64,000 bases of DNA from Semisulcospira habei (lineage: Eukaryota > Mollusca > Gastropoda > Semisulcospiridae): the NCBI GenBank assembly GCA_036245525.1, contig BTPG01000004.1, positions 216,747,278 through 216,811,277 of the forward strand. The letters run 5' to 3'. Below are positions 50,327 through 61,600 of this stretch, piece by piece. Below the pieces are notes generated by a model. The model had not been told where the DNA came from and did no database searches. It worked only from the letters and a program-made list of their open reading frames with translations. Both the position numbers and the translations under genes were made by a program. Position 1 is the stretch's first letter. Each line of letters opens with the position of its first letter.

Positions 50327-52650
50327 CTGTAGGACGAAGAACAACAAATACATTGCAGTATGTCACTTAACTCATTCTACCCCAGACACACCACAGCAAG
50401 AAATGGATCGACCATGATAGTTCAAGGGTGATGCCAGAATAGCTTGGCGCCTATGGGCGCCAAGCTATTCTGGCATCACCCTTGAACTATCATGGTCAAT
50501 CTGTATCCTGCACTGCACTCTTCAGAGGACGGCAAAATTTGGGGATTTCGGTCTTGGGGTACAAACAGTTAACCCTCTCATTGCCAGGGATGGCAGCAGG
50601 TGTTTCTAAAATCCTTGTTAATTCCAGGCCAAAGAGCCCCAGCTGTCCCGAGGAACATGGGTACACAAGGATGACAGCAAAATGTCCAATTAACCCTTTG
50701 GCTGTCGGTAGCATTTTCAGTCGAGGTGATTCCTGCAGGAATCACGACTAAAATTGCTACCGACACCCAAAAAGTTACTTGAACCTTTAATGCACAAGCT
50801 TACCACATGTCTCCCCAAAATCTCTCCTCTTTATTCACAGACTTCGTCTTTTTTTTTTTTTCTATCTGAAATGTGAAGTTGTCTGCCCAACAGCACAGAC
50901 GCAATCATATTAATCACCAGAATGCAACTGAATCACTCATATTTCATTTTGTGGTGCGCAACTCAACAACTCAATCATGTCAGTTTTTTTGGGGGAGGGG
51001 GTCCATATAGCCATATAGTGGCGCAAAATCGGCAGCGACATTAAACAAGAACATGGATTCACGATGCCACAGTGGCGTGATTGCAGTGTGACAGCAATTT
51101 TGGAGATGTTGCCTAATGACTAAGTAATTACAGGAGATGGATTGACCATAATTTACCTTGGTGCCTGAAGAAGCCAAGCTAATCTGGCACTACCCTTGAA
51201 TTATCATGGTCAATCATTCTCCTGCTGTAGGGGCTCGGGGCTAAAAGAGTTAAGGGTCCTCATGCCTACAACTGCTTTTAATTCAATTGGTCTGTGCACA
51301 GCCAAGCAAAGACTGATGTCGGCCCAAAGACCTTATGTTTACTGGGCTCTTTCTAGCTGACAAACAAACTTGCCCTGTGACAACTGCGTATAGCTGGAAG
51401 CCTCCTCAGGTGGAACGAGGTAGAGTATGGGGAATTCAATCAGTCTCTTGCCTCTCAAGTTGTCGCACATGCTCTTGGTTTTATCCAGCTCATAATACCT
51501 GCGATAAACAATTCATAAAACCAATTGCAAGAAAAAAAAACAAGAACAGCCAGCACCATGACGGTGGTACCTGTCACAAAGCAATACCAAAACAACCACA
51601 GACGAAAAGTCCGTTGAAGTCCTTCAGCCCGACGGCCGTATTTCCCAAATTTTGGAGGCGTCATCTAATGACTATGCACCAGTTGCACGAGATGGATCGA
51701 CCATGATAATTCAAGGGGTCGACCCATCTGCTGCTGTAGGACATCAGGACTGAATGGGTTAATGCCAGCAGAGGCAAACTATGCTCCTGTAACTGAAGTT
51801 AATTCGATGCCAAGGAGCCCCAGCCATCCCCATGACACGGGTACAAAGCGGTGTCAGCAAGAGACATAGATCCTCATGAGCCCCCGCGACTGCGGGGGCT
51901 CATGAGGATCTATGTCTCTTGCAGTTGAATCGTGTTCACCGTTTCTCAGCAGCAAATGGATTTATTAACCTTCAAAACCAACTGACAAAGAAACTACAAT
52001 GCCACGAAGCTACATTAACCCCTTCCCTGCCCGTGCTCACAGACTGTGTTTTCAAAACTTGTGTTATTCAATGCCATAGAGCCCTAGCACCCCCAATTAT
52101 TTCATCAAAAACATTACCGATGACATGACAAATGGGAGTGTCTACTACGTGCTCAAATTCTAGCCTACGAACCCGTTGTGTGCACACACAACCCGGGAGG
52201 CACTCGGGGAACCCTCCAGAGGGGCCAAGAGTTGTCTCCCGGACCTGCCTATCCGGTTCCAAGTCACCTGACTCGCCAGTCAGCTACGTAGGCTCACGAC
52301 CTTCGGACGTGTTCTAGCCTCGCGCTCCCTTCGACCGGTCGGTCTTGGTGCTCGAGTTCGCCGTGACTTTGGCTTCGCCTGTTGCTTCGCCTGTTGCTTC
52401 GCTTCTTGCTTCGCTGCAGCTTCGCTGGCGCTTCTTCGATTGGCGTCCTCCTTGGTTGGCTTCGCTTGGCGGACCTGCTGGTTCCCGCCATTTCGCCGGT
52501 GGCGACATGGACGTCTCTTCTCCCGCTACCGCTTCGGCAGAGAGGTAGCATAGTTAGTTGGGCCCGAAGCCGGTCCCCGGGCGGGGTACCGGCCTGTGCC
52601 TTTGGACTCTACCTTGTTCGTGTTGTTAGGTTTCGTTGAGCGGGGACTCT

Positions 52651-52682
<32 letters not shown>

Positions 52683-55600
52683 ATTTATATAGCGCTTAAT
52701 CTTACTCAAAAGCTCTAAGCGCTTTACAATCTGTACACAAAAATAAAAATACAATGACATATGCACATAACAAACAAAGCACAATGCCCGAACACACCAC
52801 TTTTACAATAAACTAAACAACAATACATACATAATAATTTATATTCTAATTAACATTCAGTATAAACAAGGAGGATTGCAGAACTACAACTAAGGCATCA
52901 AACACTGGCAGTTATTCAAAGTAAAGCTTGAAGAGGTGAGTTTTCAACGACCTCTTGAAGTCAGAGACAGACTCACTGTTTCTGACCTCAAGAGGAAGTG
53001 TATTCCATAACACTGGGGCTTGATAAACAAAAGTGCGCTGACCAAATGTTTTAGTTTGGACAGAAGGTACACACAACTTCCGTTTATCAGAAGAGGAGCG
53101 GAGCTCACGAGAGGGTGTATACACATGCAGCAAAGAGGACAAGTATTCTGGGCTGGTGCCTGAAAGGCAGTTAAAACAGATTGACATAACTTTATATTGA
53201 ATACGTGAGGACACAGGTAGCCAGTGAAGGGACTTCAAGATGGGTGTGACATGCTCAGTCTTACGGACTCTCACAACAAGCCGGGCTGCATTGTTCTGAA
53301 TTTTTTGGAGGCGATCAATGAGATACTGAGGGCAGCCACAAAGCAAAGAGTTACAATAATCTAGCTTGGACAGCACAAATGCACAAACTAGTGTTTTAGT
53401 GGCTTCCACGGTCAGCAGGTGACGAACTGAACTAATACGACGAAGTTCCAGATAAGCGGATCTACACACTGCACTGACATGCTGTGACATAGATAACTCG
53501 CTGTCAAGTGTAACACCCAGGTTTCTCACACTCGCAGAGAAGCCAATGAGTGTTCCATCCACAGACAATGATGACGGTAAAGGCAGGGACGAAGATAATC
53601 TTGGATTAGCTACCAACATTGCTTCAGTTTTGCCATCATTTAACATCAGTTTGTTGGTGGTCATCCATGATTTGACATGGTCAATGCACTGGCTTATACT
53701 TTGGACGGCATTCACAGCTCTTAGCTCGGCGGGGCCCTGGTGCCCTCGCCTTTCCCCTTTGGGGTGAAATTACTGGCTTCCCCTGGTAGCCTTCGGGGAG
53801 CATTGTTAAACCAGCTGCGGCGCGTGGCTCATGTTGCATCTCCGGCCTGGCTGGGGTATGCTTGTTTCGAGAGCGCACTCTTAGCTTAGAGCGCTACAGC
53901 ATTATTGCCTGGGGGCACGGCCTTTCGTCCCTATTGTCGTTTGGCCCGCCGTGTGATGGCCTTAGTCGCCTGCGCGGCGTTAAACCCAAATAACTAAACT
54001 AAACTATACCTATTGTTGTTTGGCGCACATTCCTCTCCAGCCTGGCTGGGGTAGGCTTTGTTCTAAAGACGTAAGCTTAGCTTCGGGCGCTATAACGGTA
54101 TAGCCTGGGGGCACAGCCCGTTTGTCCATATCGTTCGGTACGGTTCCCCTTGGTAGGACGAGCCCTGTTGGTCTCGACCACGTACCGGCACGTTGTTTGT
54201 TTGGTGTGTTGCAGTGCCCTCCTGATGACCTGCACGCAGTGTGGAGGTTTCCAGTGGCCCTCGGATTCGCACAAGGTCTGCCTGCCGTGTGTCGGCTGTA
54301 CATCTGAGCGTTCTTGTGACGTTTGCGCCGTCTGGCCGGAGCTCCGCTGGGCCCAACTTTGGAGCTTCTACCGACGTGAACGCCCGACACCTGTGCCTGT
54401 TGCAAGACCTGCGGAAGTGCCGGCTGTCATCTCAGACACACCGACCGCTCTTGCCCCCGATGGCCCCAGTCTGGAAAGATCTCCACAGCGGACACAGCAA
54501 GGTAGTGTGCGGAGTCGGGAGTTCGAGGCGCGGCTTCCCAGGAGGGAACGCGCTTGGACCAAGCCTTACGACAGGCAGAGAACCCATCTCGAGACAGAGG
54601 TCAGTTCGGAGAGACGTGCCTCGCGCCGTCCATGGTCAACCGGTCCCCACTCGTCTCCTAGGAAGGCCTTGGATCCCCCTCGGCCGCTGCGAGCCCGCCT
54701 CGCCACAGAGTCCAGCTCGCGGAGACATTCGCGCACACTCACCACACCACTACCTGTGTCCAGTTCCTCCTTGCGATCGAAGTCGGACCACCACTCTCGC
54801 GCTCCTTCGTGTGAGCGTCGTGAAGTTCGGGATTCTTCTCGTCATCTGGACCATGGACCTTCGCGCTCTACCTCTTCGCGGCGTTCGTCCCACGTTCCCC
54901 GCCGTCTGCCTCGTCCCGCCCGTTCCCCTTCCCCTCGCCCAGCCTCCTTCCTTCCTCCTCGTTCCCGAGGATCACGGTCTCCAGCTCGTAGTCGCTCGTC
55001 TGGTCGCCGCCGCCGTTCCCGCTCCTCTAGTGCGTCGCGTCGCCGTCGCGGACGTCGCTCTCCCCCGCGTGCTTCGGCGCCTTATGGCTCCCCTCGTCCT
55101 CGTCGAGCTGCTCGCTCTCGGAGTCACGGTCGCCGTCCCTCTGCGACGGCTCTCGGCGGCGTGGACGACGATTCGTTGAGTCTTCTCCCTGATGATTCCA
55201 TCTCAGTTCTCCTCGGAGGTCTCAGCCGCTCTCCTTCGCCGCTCTCTCCTTCGGATGCGTCGACAGCCCACGGGTTACCGGCCTCCTCCCGCACAGAGGT
55301 TCTTCTGGCCCTCGACGAGGTCGCTCGCCTCATCTCCGCCACGCTTCCGGCAGCGGACTGCCCTCCATCCCCCCCCCTGAAGAGGAAGCCTTCTGCCTTC
55401 GTCGACGCGGGTAGACAGGTAAAGAAGTTCAAGACTCTCCCTCAGCCCCCCTCCTTTCGTGAGCTTCGGGATGTGTTCTCGGCCCACCTGTTGTCTGACT
55501 CAAGAGACAGTAATTTCTTCTCGGACCACAGATGGCCTCCGGACCTCGATATGTACTTCCGCCAGCAGTGGTACGCCGGCCATTCCCAGGCCTTCCTCTG

Positions 55601-58600
55601 CCCTCTCCCTCCGGTGGATCCAGCCGCCGTGGTTCAGGCGGGTGGGGCCTCTGCACTCAGACGCGCGCTCCCCGCGGGTTTGGACAAGACGGCTTCGCTT
55701 GTCAGGAATTCCTTGGCCTGCGCCGGCTTCATGGAGCTCCTAACGCAAGCCTTCCTCCGGCGCGTGGAAGATTCGTGGCACCCGTCCCTGACCCCTCTTC
55801 TTGGCGACCTCCTCGTCCTCGCTGAAGCGGCCAGCCGCGCCGCGTATCACTCTTCGGTCAACGCTATGGCTGCAGCCGCCAATTGTGATTTACTCCGCCG
55901 CGACGCTGTCCTGCAGGCCTGCCGGGGAATGCCTGCCGACCTGAAGACCCAGCTGCGTCGGGCCCCCCTCGGGGGACCCCTTCTCTTTGGTGACACCTGG
56001 CAAGCCGTCAAGGATTCCAATGCGGACAGGTGGCCTCCCAAGTCTGTTCCTCGGCGCTTTCAGGCAGCCCGCAAGGCCGTGGGTCGCCCCCTGCGGAGCT
56101 CCAGACCCGTCGCCCCGACGTCAACTACCCAGCCGCAGTCCCTGCGTCGCCGTCGCCCCGCCTTCGGTCGCCCCGGCCAAGCTAACGCCCCCGCCCCCGC
56201 TTGGCCCCGTCCCGCCCGTCGCCCTGGGCGCGGGCGGGCTCAGTGACTCCTCCCCTCCTCCGCCGGCCGTCTCGGGTCCTCCAGTCGGCGGCAGGCTCGC
56301 CCTCTTCAGCGACGAGTGGCGATTACTGATTCCAGAAGACCCGTGGATTTTAGACACTGTTTCCGGCGGCCTACGGATCTCCTTTCGTTCCCCTCCTCCT
56401 CTGCGTACGACTCCGCTGTGGACCGAGATCCCCGCAGACCCGCTCAAGGAGTGCGCCCTACGGGGGGAAGTCGACTCTCTCTTGAGGAAGGATGCCACAG
56501 AGGTTGTGCGCCGCGCAGACTCGCTGGGATTCTACAGCAGACTTTTCGTCGTCCCCAAGCCTGGCGGCAAGTGGCGCCCAGTGATCGACCTCTCAGCCCT
56601 AAATCGCTTCATCGTGGCTCCTTCCTTCCACATGGAGACGGCCCGAGCCCTGCGTACCGCGGTGCGACCCATGGATTACGCCGTCAGCCTGGATCTCTCC
56701 GACGCTTACCTACACGTACCCATACATCCGGCCGCCCAGAGGTATCTGCGCTTCGCGTTCGATGGAACCGTTTACCAGTTTCGAGCCCTACCCTTCGGCC
56801 TCAACCTCAGCCCCTGGGTCTTCACCCGCTTGATGGATGCAGTTATGGCCAAGGCACGGCAGTCGTCTCTCAGCCCTATGTCCAACTACCTCGACGATCT
56901 CTTCCTGAGGAACCACGTCGAGTCCGTCTTGGAAGAGGACAGGGATACACTGATGCGTCTGCTGTCGCGACTGGGGTTCCTCCTCAACGTCGGGAAGTCA
57001 GATCTCACGCCCTCGCGCCGCTTCATTCATCTCGGAATGGATTTTGCCACCGATCTCAACGTTGTTCGCCTCCCGGATCCCCGGATTCGGAAGTTGGCCA
57101 CCTTCGCCAACCAGCTAGCTCAGCAGGAAGCAGCTCCCGCCCGAGTTTGGCTTCAACTCCTCGGACTGATCAACGCAGCGGCGGACCTTCTCCCCCTGGG
57201 TCGCCTCTACGCCCGCCCCCTTCAGCTGCACCTCCTGCTTCTCTGGAGACCCTCTTCTGGCGACCTTACCCACCTGGTCCCGGTTTCCCCCCTGGTTCGC
57301 CCTCACCTTCTACGCTGGACCGACACGGCTTGGTTGGCTTCGGGAGTCCCTTTGTCCTCCCCTCCCCCGCACCTCTCCCTGTGTGTCGACGCGAGCCTCT
57401 CGGGGTGGGGAGCCCACCTGCTTCCTCAATTCTCCTCGGCTTCCGGCCTCTGGCCCCCGGAGTTTGCGGACAAGCACAGCAATTGGTTAGAGCTGCAGGC
57501 AGTCTGGCAAGCCCTCTTCGTTTGGGAGAACCAGCTCAGGAACCAGCGGCTTCTCGTCCTCTCCGACAACTCGACGGTGGTGGCCTACATCCAGAGACAG
57601 GGGGGCACCCGGTCTCCCGACCTCTGTATGCTCCTCTTCCGTTTGATGCGCTGGGCCGAGGAACGCGACATTACACTCCTCGCACGACACATTCCTGGCC
57701 ACTTGAATGTCTTGGCGGACTCGCTCTCTCGCCGCGGCCAGTTGCTCCACACAGAATGGACGTTGCGCCCGGATATCTTCCAGATGATCTGCGCCCGTTG
57801 GGAGACTCCCTTAATCGACCTCTTTGCTACGAGGTGGAACCGCCAGCTTCCCCTCTTCGTCTCCCCGATTCCAGACCCGCTGGCCTGGGCAGTCGATGCC
57901 CTCTCGATTCCTTGGGACGGCCTCATCGCTTACGCGTACCCCCCAACAGTCCTCATTCCCAAGGTCCTCCACAAACTTCGAGGGAGCAACGCAGTCCTGC
58001 TTCTGGTCGCCCCGCTGGCTTGGGCCCGGTCCTGGACCACCGACCTACTCAACCTCGCCACCTCTCCTCCCCTGCGCCTTCCCACGCCCCGTTCCATGCT
58101 CAAGCAGCCCAGGCAGGCTCTCTTCCACCCTTGTCCCGAACGCCTGTCTCTTCACGCCTGGAGGTTGTGCAGCGCGCCCTCACCGCTCGAGGCTTCTCTG
58201 GTGCAGCAGTGGAGGCAATCGCTGCAGCCCGCAAGCCTTCCACCCGGCGTGTTTACGAAGGGAAGTGGCGCGTCTTGTGTGCCTGGTGCGACGCCTGTCG
58301 CCTCCTACCCACCGGACTGACTAACCCACAGCTAGCGGACTTTCTCCTATGGCTCTTCGAGGTCCAAGGTTTGGCGCCCATCACCATCAGGGGATACTTA
58401 TCCATGGTCGCAGACACGTACCGTCATCTCGGCCTTCCAGACCCCGGCGCCTGTAAGGACCTCTCCGACCTCATGTCCAGCTTCAGCCTCCAACGTCCGA
58501 CTCAGCGTTCTCTCGTTCCTCGCTGGGACCTACCTTGGGTCCTGACGTGGCTGAATTCTTCCCAGTTCGAGCCACTCGCTCTAGCCCCTCTGGCAAATGT

Positions 58601-61600
58601 GACACGCAAGACCTGCTTCCTGCTAGCCTTGGCCACCGCGTCCAGAGTTAGCGAGCTACACGCTCTTTCTACCCGCCCAGACTGCCTCCAGTTCAGGGCA
58701 GATTGCTCCGTGCAGCTCTTAACGGACCCCAGCTTTATTGCCAAAACAAGGTCGCCCCTAACTGCTCCACAGATCATCACCTTGCGGCCCCTGGGAGGGC
58801 CTGCCTGCTCTCCGGAGACTCGGCGACAGGATCCCGTGCGTGCCCTACGCATCTACCTGCGCCGTACCAAAGTTACCCGTAGAGGGCGCTCCCGCCTCTT
58901 CCTGCCCATACGCCAGGGCACGACTGATATCACAGCCCAGACGATCTCCTCCTGGCTGCGCTGGGTAATACGATCGGCATACATGGATCTCTCCCCAAGC
59001 GTAGCGCAGAGACTGAAGATCCGCGCACACGAAGTACGCGCCATGGCCACGAGCGTCGCATTCGATCGGAACTGCGCTGTCAAGGACATCGTGGCCGCGG
59101 TGGGCTGGCGAGCAGAATCTACCTTCGCTCGTTTCTACCTTCGGGATCTGGCGGGACAGCGAGACAACCTCGCCTTGTTGGGGGACCTCACGGTGGCACA
59201 GCACTCCCTCCCGGCGCTGCAGGCGCCGTAGGTACGCACCTAGCTCGTTACCTGGGAATTAGCAATGGGAGGACGGTCTTGGTCTCCGGTAGTACCGGGG
59301 CGGCACCCTCCTCCTATTCGTGATTCTCCCATTTGTCATGTCATCGGTAATGTTTTTGATGAAATAAATGCATTTTTCTTTAAAAGGTATTTTTTCGAAA
59401 AATACTTACCGATGACATGACACGGAGGACCCTCCCACCTGCCCCGCTTGCCGCTGGTGAGCCTAGTATCTGACTGGCGAGTCAGGTGACTCGGAACCGG
59501 ATAGGCAGGTCCGGGAGACAACTCTTGGCCCCTCTGGAGGGTTCCCCAAGTGCCTCCCGGGTTGTGTGTGCACACAACGGGTTCGTAGGCTAGAATTTGA
59601 GCACGTAGTAGACACTCCCATTTGTCATGTCATCGGTAAGTATTTTACGAAAAAATACCTTTTAAAGAAAAATGCATATACCAATTGTGGTAGCTTTACA
59701 GTGGTCGGATGACTGATATTCGCTAAGGTGAAAACCATTACCTAACCCCATCAGCCCCAAGGTTTTATTGCTCAAATTTGGGAGGTGTTGACCAATGACT
59801 ATATCAGTTGTCAGAGATGGATTGATCATGATAATTCAAGGGTGGTGCCAGATGAGCTTGGCAAGCTCATCTGCCACTACCCTTGAATTATCATGATCAA
59901 ACGATCTCCTGCTGCAGGGTCCCGGGGCTAAAGGGGTTAAGCTGGTGTAACACACACCGTCCACCTACCACGCTCACTGGTAGCAGACGACAAAGTCTGA
60001 TTAGGAGAAAACATAACATAGATATAATTATTTAAGTCAGTTCGACAGGGCACGCTGAACCTATGGGCCACACGAGGGTGACCCTGGGCAGTAAAGTAGT
60101 TAATTACCCCCATCAAGTCAACCAGGGTAACCTCAGTGAGGACACAATAAGAGAACATCGGTAATCAACCAACCTGTAGCATGGGCGATTGTGCGAAAAA
60201 TTGAAATGACCGAAAACTAACTATGCCCAGTAATCCAGGGCCAGCAAGAGCCTGTTCCATCTTGCAAGAGGCATAGATCCTCATGAGCCCCTGCATCCGC
60301 AGGGGTTCATGGGAATCCATGCCTCTTGCAGATGGAAAGTATGGCCGCAGAGCTGTTTTGTGTGCAACAAAAAACTGACAATCATCTTTCCGGGAATTTG
60401 AAAAAGCTGAATCAGCCTCCTGGACTGACGACTGTCACGCATGCGGTAAGCAAAAGGTGGTCAGGGCGACTTCAGTCGCAGCTAGCTGTGCGGTCAACGC
60501 CAGCCCCAGGACTTTCTGCTCACTGTGCGACCGACTCGATGGTGAGCAAACCTTTCTTTGTTGGCCTGCAGTCCTTCCACCCGCATGAAAACGCTGTACT
60601 TGCAGCCTCCTTCCTCAGTGTAGCTCGCAAGCGAAGACCGTGGACCAGAGCCGTCAGCGGGGGTAATGGCAGACTGAGGGTGGCTCTTCGTGTAGGACAG
60701 GATGTGCTTGTTCACGGTGTCGCTCAGCTGTATCGAGTCTGGTAGCCTTCACGAAATAAGTCAGACAAAGTTATCAGCCGTGAAATTGGTGTGTGTATGT
60801 AATACAATAAACATCTTTTCACAACAAGAATGGCAAAGCCCTTAAGGCTCACGTGCATGAATAATCCAGTTCTAATTAAATAAAGGGTTGGCTTTTGTAC
60901 TTGTGATGCTTTCTGATAATTTGTGCATTTTTCACACTTTTGTCAATCTCTCATGGCCCTTGACCTTTGCGAGTAGTGAACCAAAATAGCATGCATAGAA
61001 AGGTTTTATCAGCTACCTTTCTGCCAAATTCTTTGAACAGTTTTGCAAAGAACTGATAAAATCTATAAAATTAAAAAAAAATTCACATTGTTTGCCCATC
61101 TTTCCATATGACCCTTGACCTTTTGGCAAATTAGCATGCATAGAAAAGTCTTACCATCAGGTATATTTGTAACAAGTCTGGGTCTGAAGTTATGAATAGT
61201 GTTAAAATTTGAGAAAAAAACATCTTTTCTCAAATATTGGCTTTTTATTACTTATTTCCTGATCTCTTGTGACCCTTAACCTTTGGGAAGAGGCACCCAA
61301 ATTAGTATGCGTAGAAAGAATTTACTATCAGGTATCTTTGTACAAAGTTTGATGTGTGGTATAATGTTTGAAGTTTGGGTATAACCTTTGAGAGAGGTTA
61401 ATGAAATTGGTTTAGAAAGTTCTTGCCACAAAGTATCCTTGGACCAAGTTTGAAGACCGTGGCTTAAATAGTCTCCAAGAAAATGCCAACGTTAAAGCTT
61501 ACCAGATGGCGCACGTGAGCCAAAAATGGACTTAGTAAATTACTGTGTTTTGCCATCACAGAATATTATCAGTGCTGCACATGTACAACTGTTTGACTTC

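Larger units (their letters stand above)
52097..59677 (+). mobile_element. DIRS-like tyrosine-recombinase retrotransposon 2, ORFs open
   Basis: The + strand layout is left terminal repeat, leader (with an inserted LINE and a small SINE), gag (54225-56246), RT-RNase H (55987-58320), tyrosine recombinase (to 59231), internal complementary region, right terminal repeat. Ends are placed with the internal complementary region at 59330-59430, which joins the complements of TTATTTCATCAAAAAC and AAAGAAAAATGCAT. The frames are uninterrupted. It lies in the large ZNHIT6 intron, antisense to the gene. Confidence 0.9.

Noticed and set aside
54241..55179. 312-codon frame overlapping DIRS 2 gag
   Set aside because: The gag frame (54225-56246) carries the conserved Cys cluster and C-terminal domain; this is a GC-rich shadow.
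56316..58129. N-terminal 600 codons of the 971-codon recombinase frame
   Set aside because: This part is a shadow of RT-RNase H; protein-like recombinase sequence starts near 58130.
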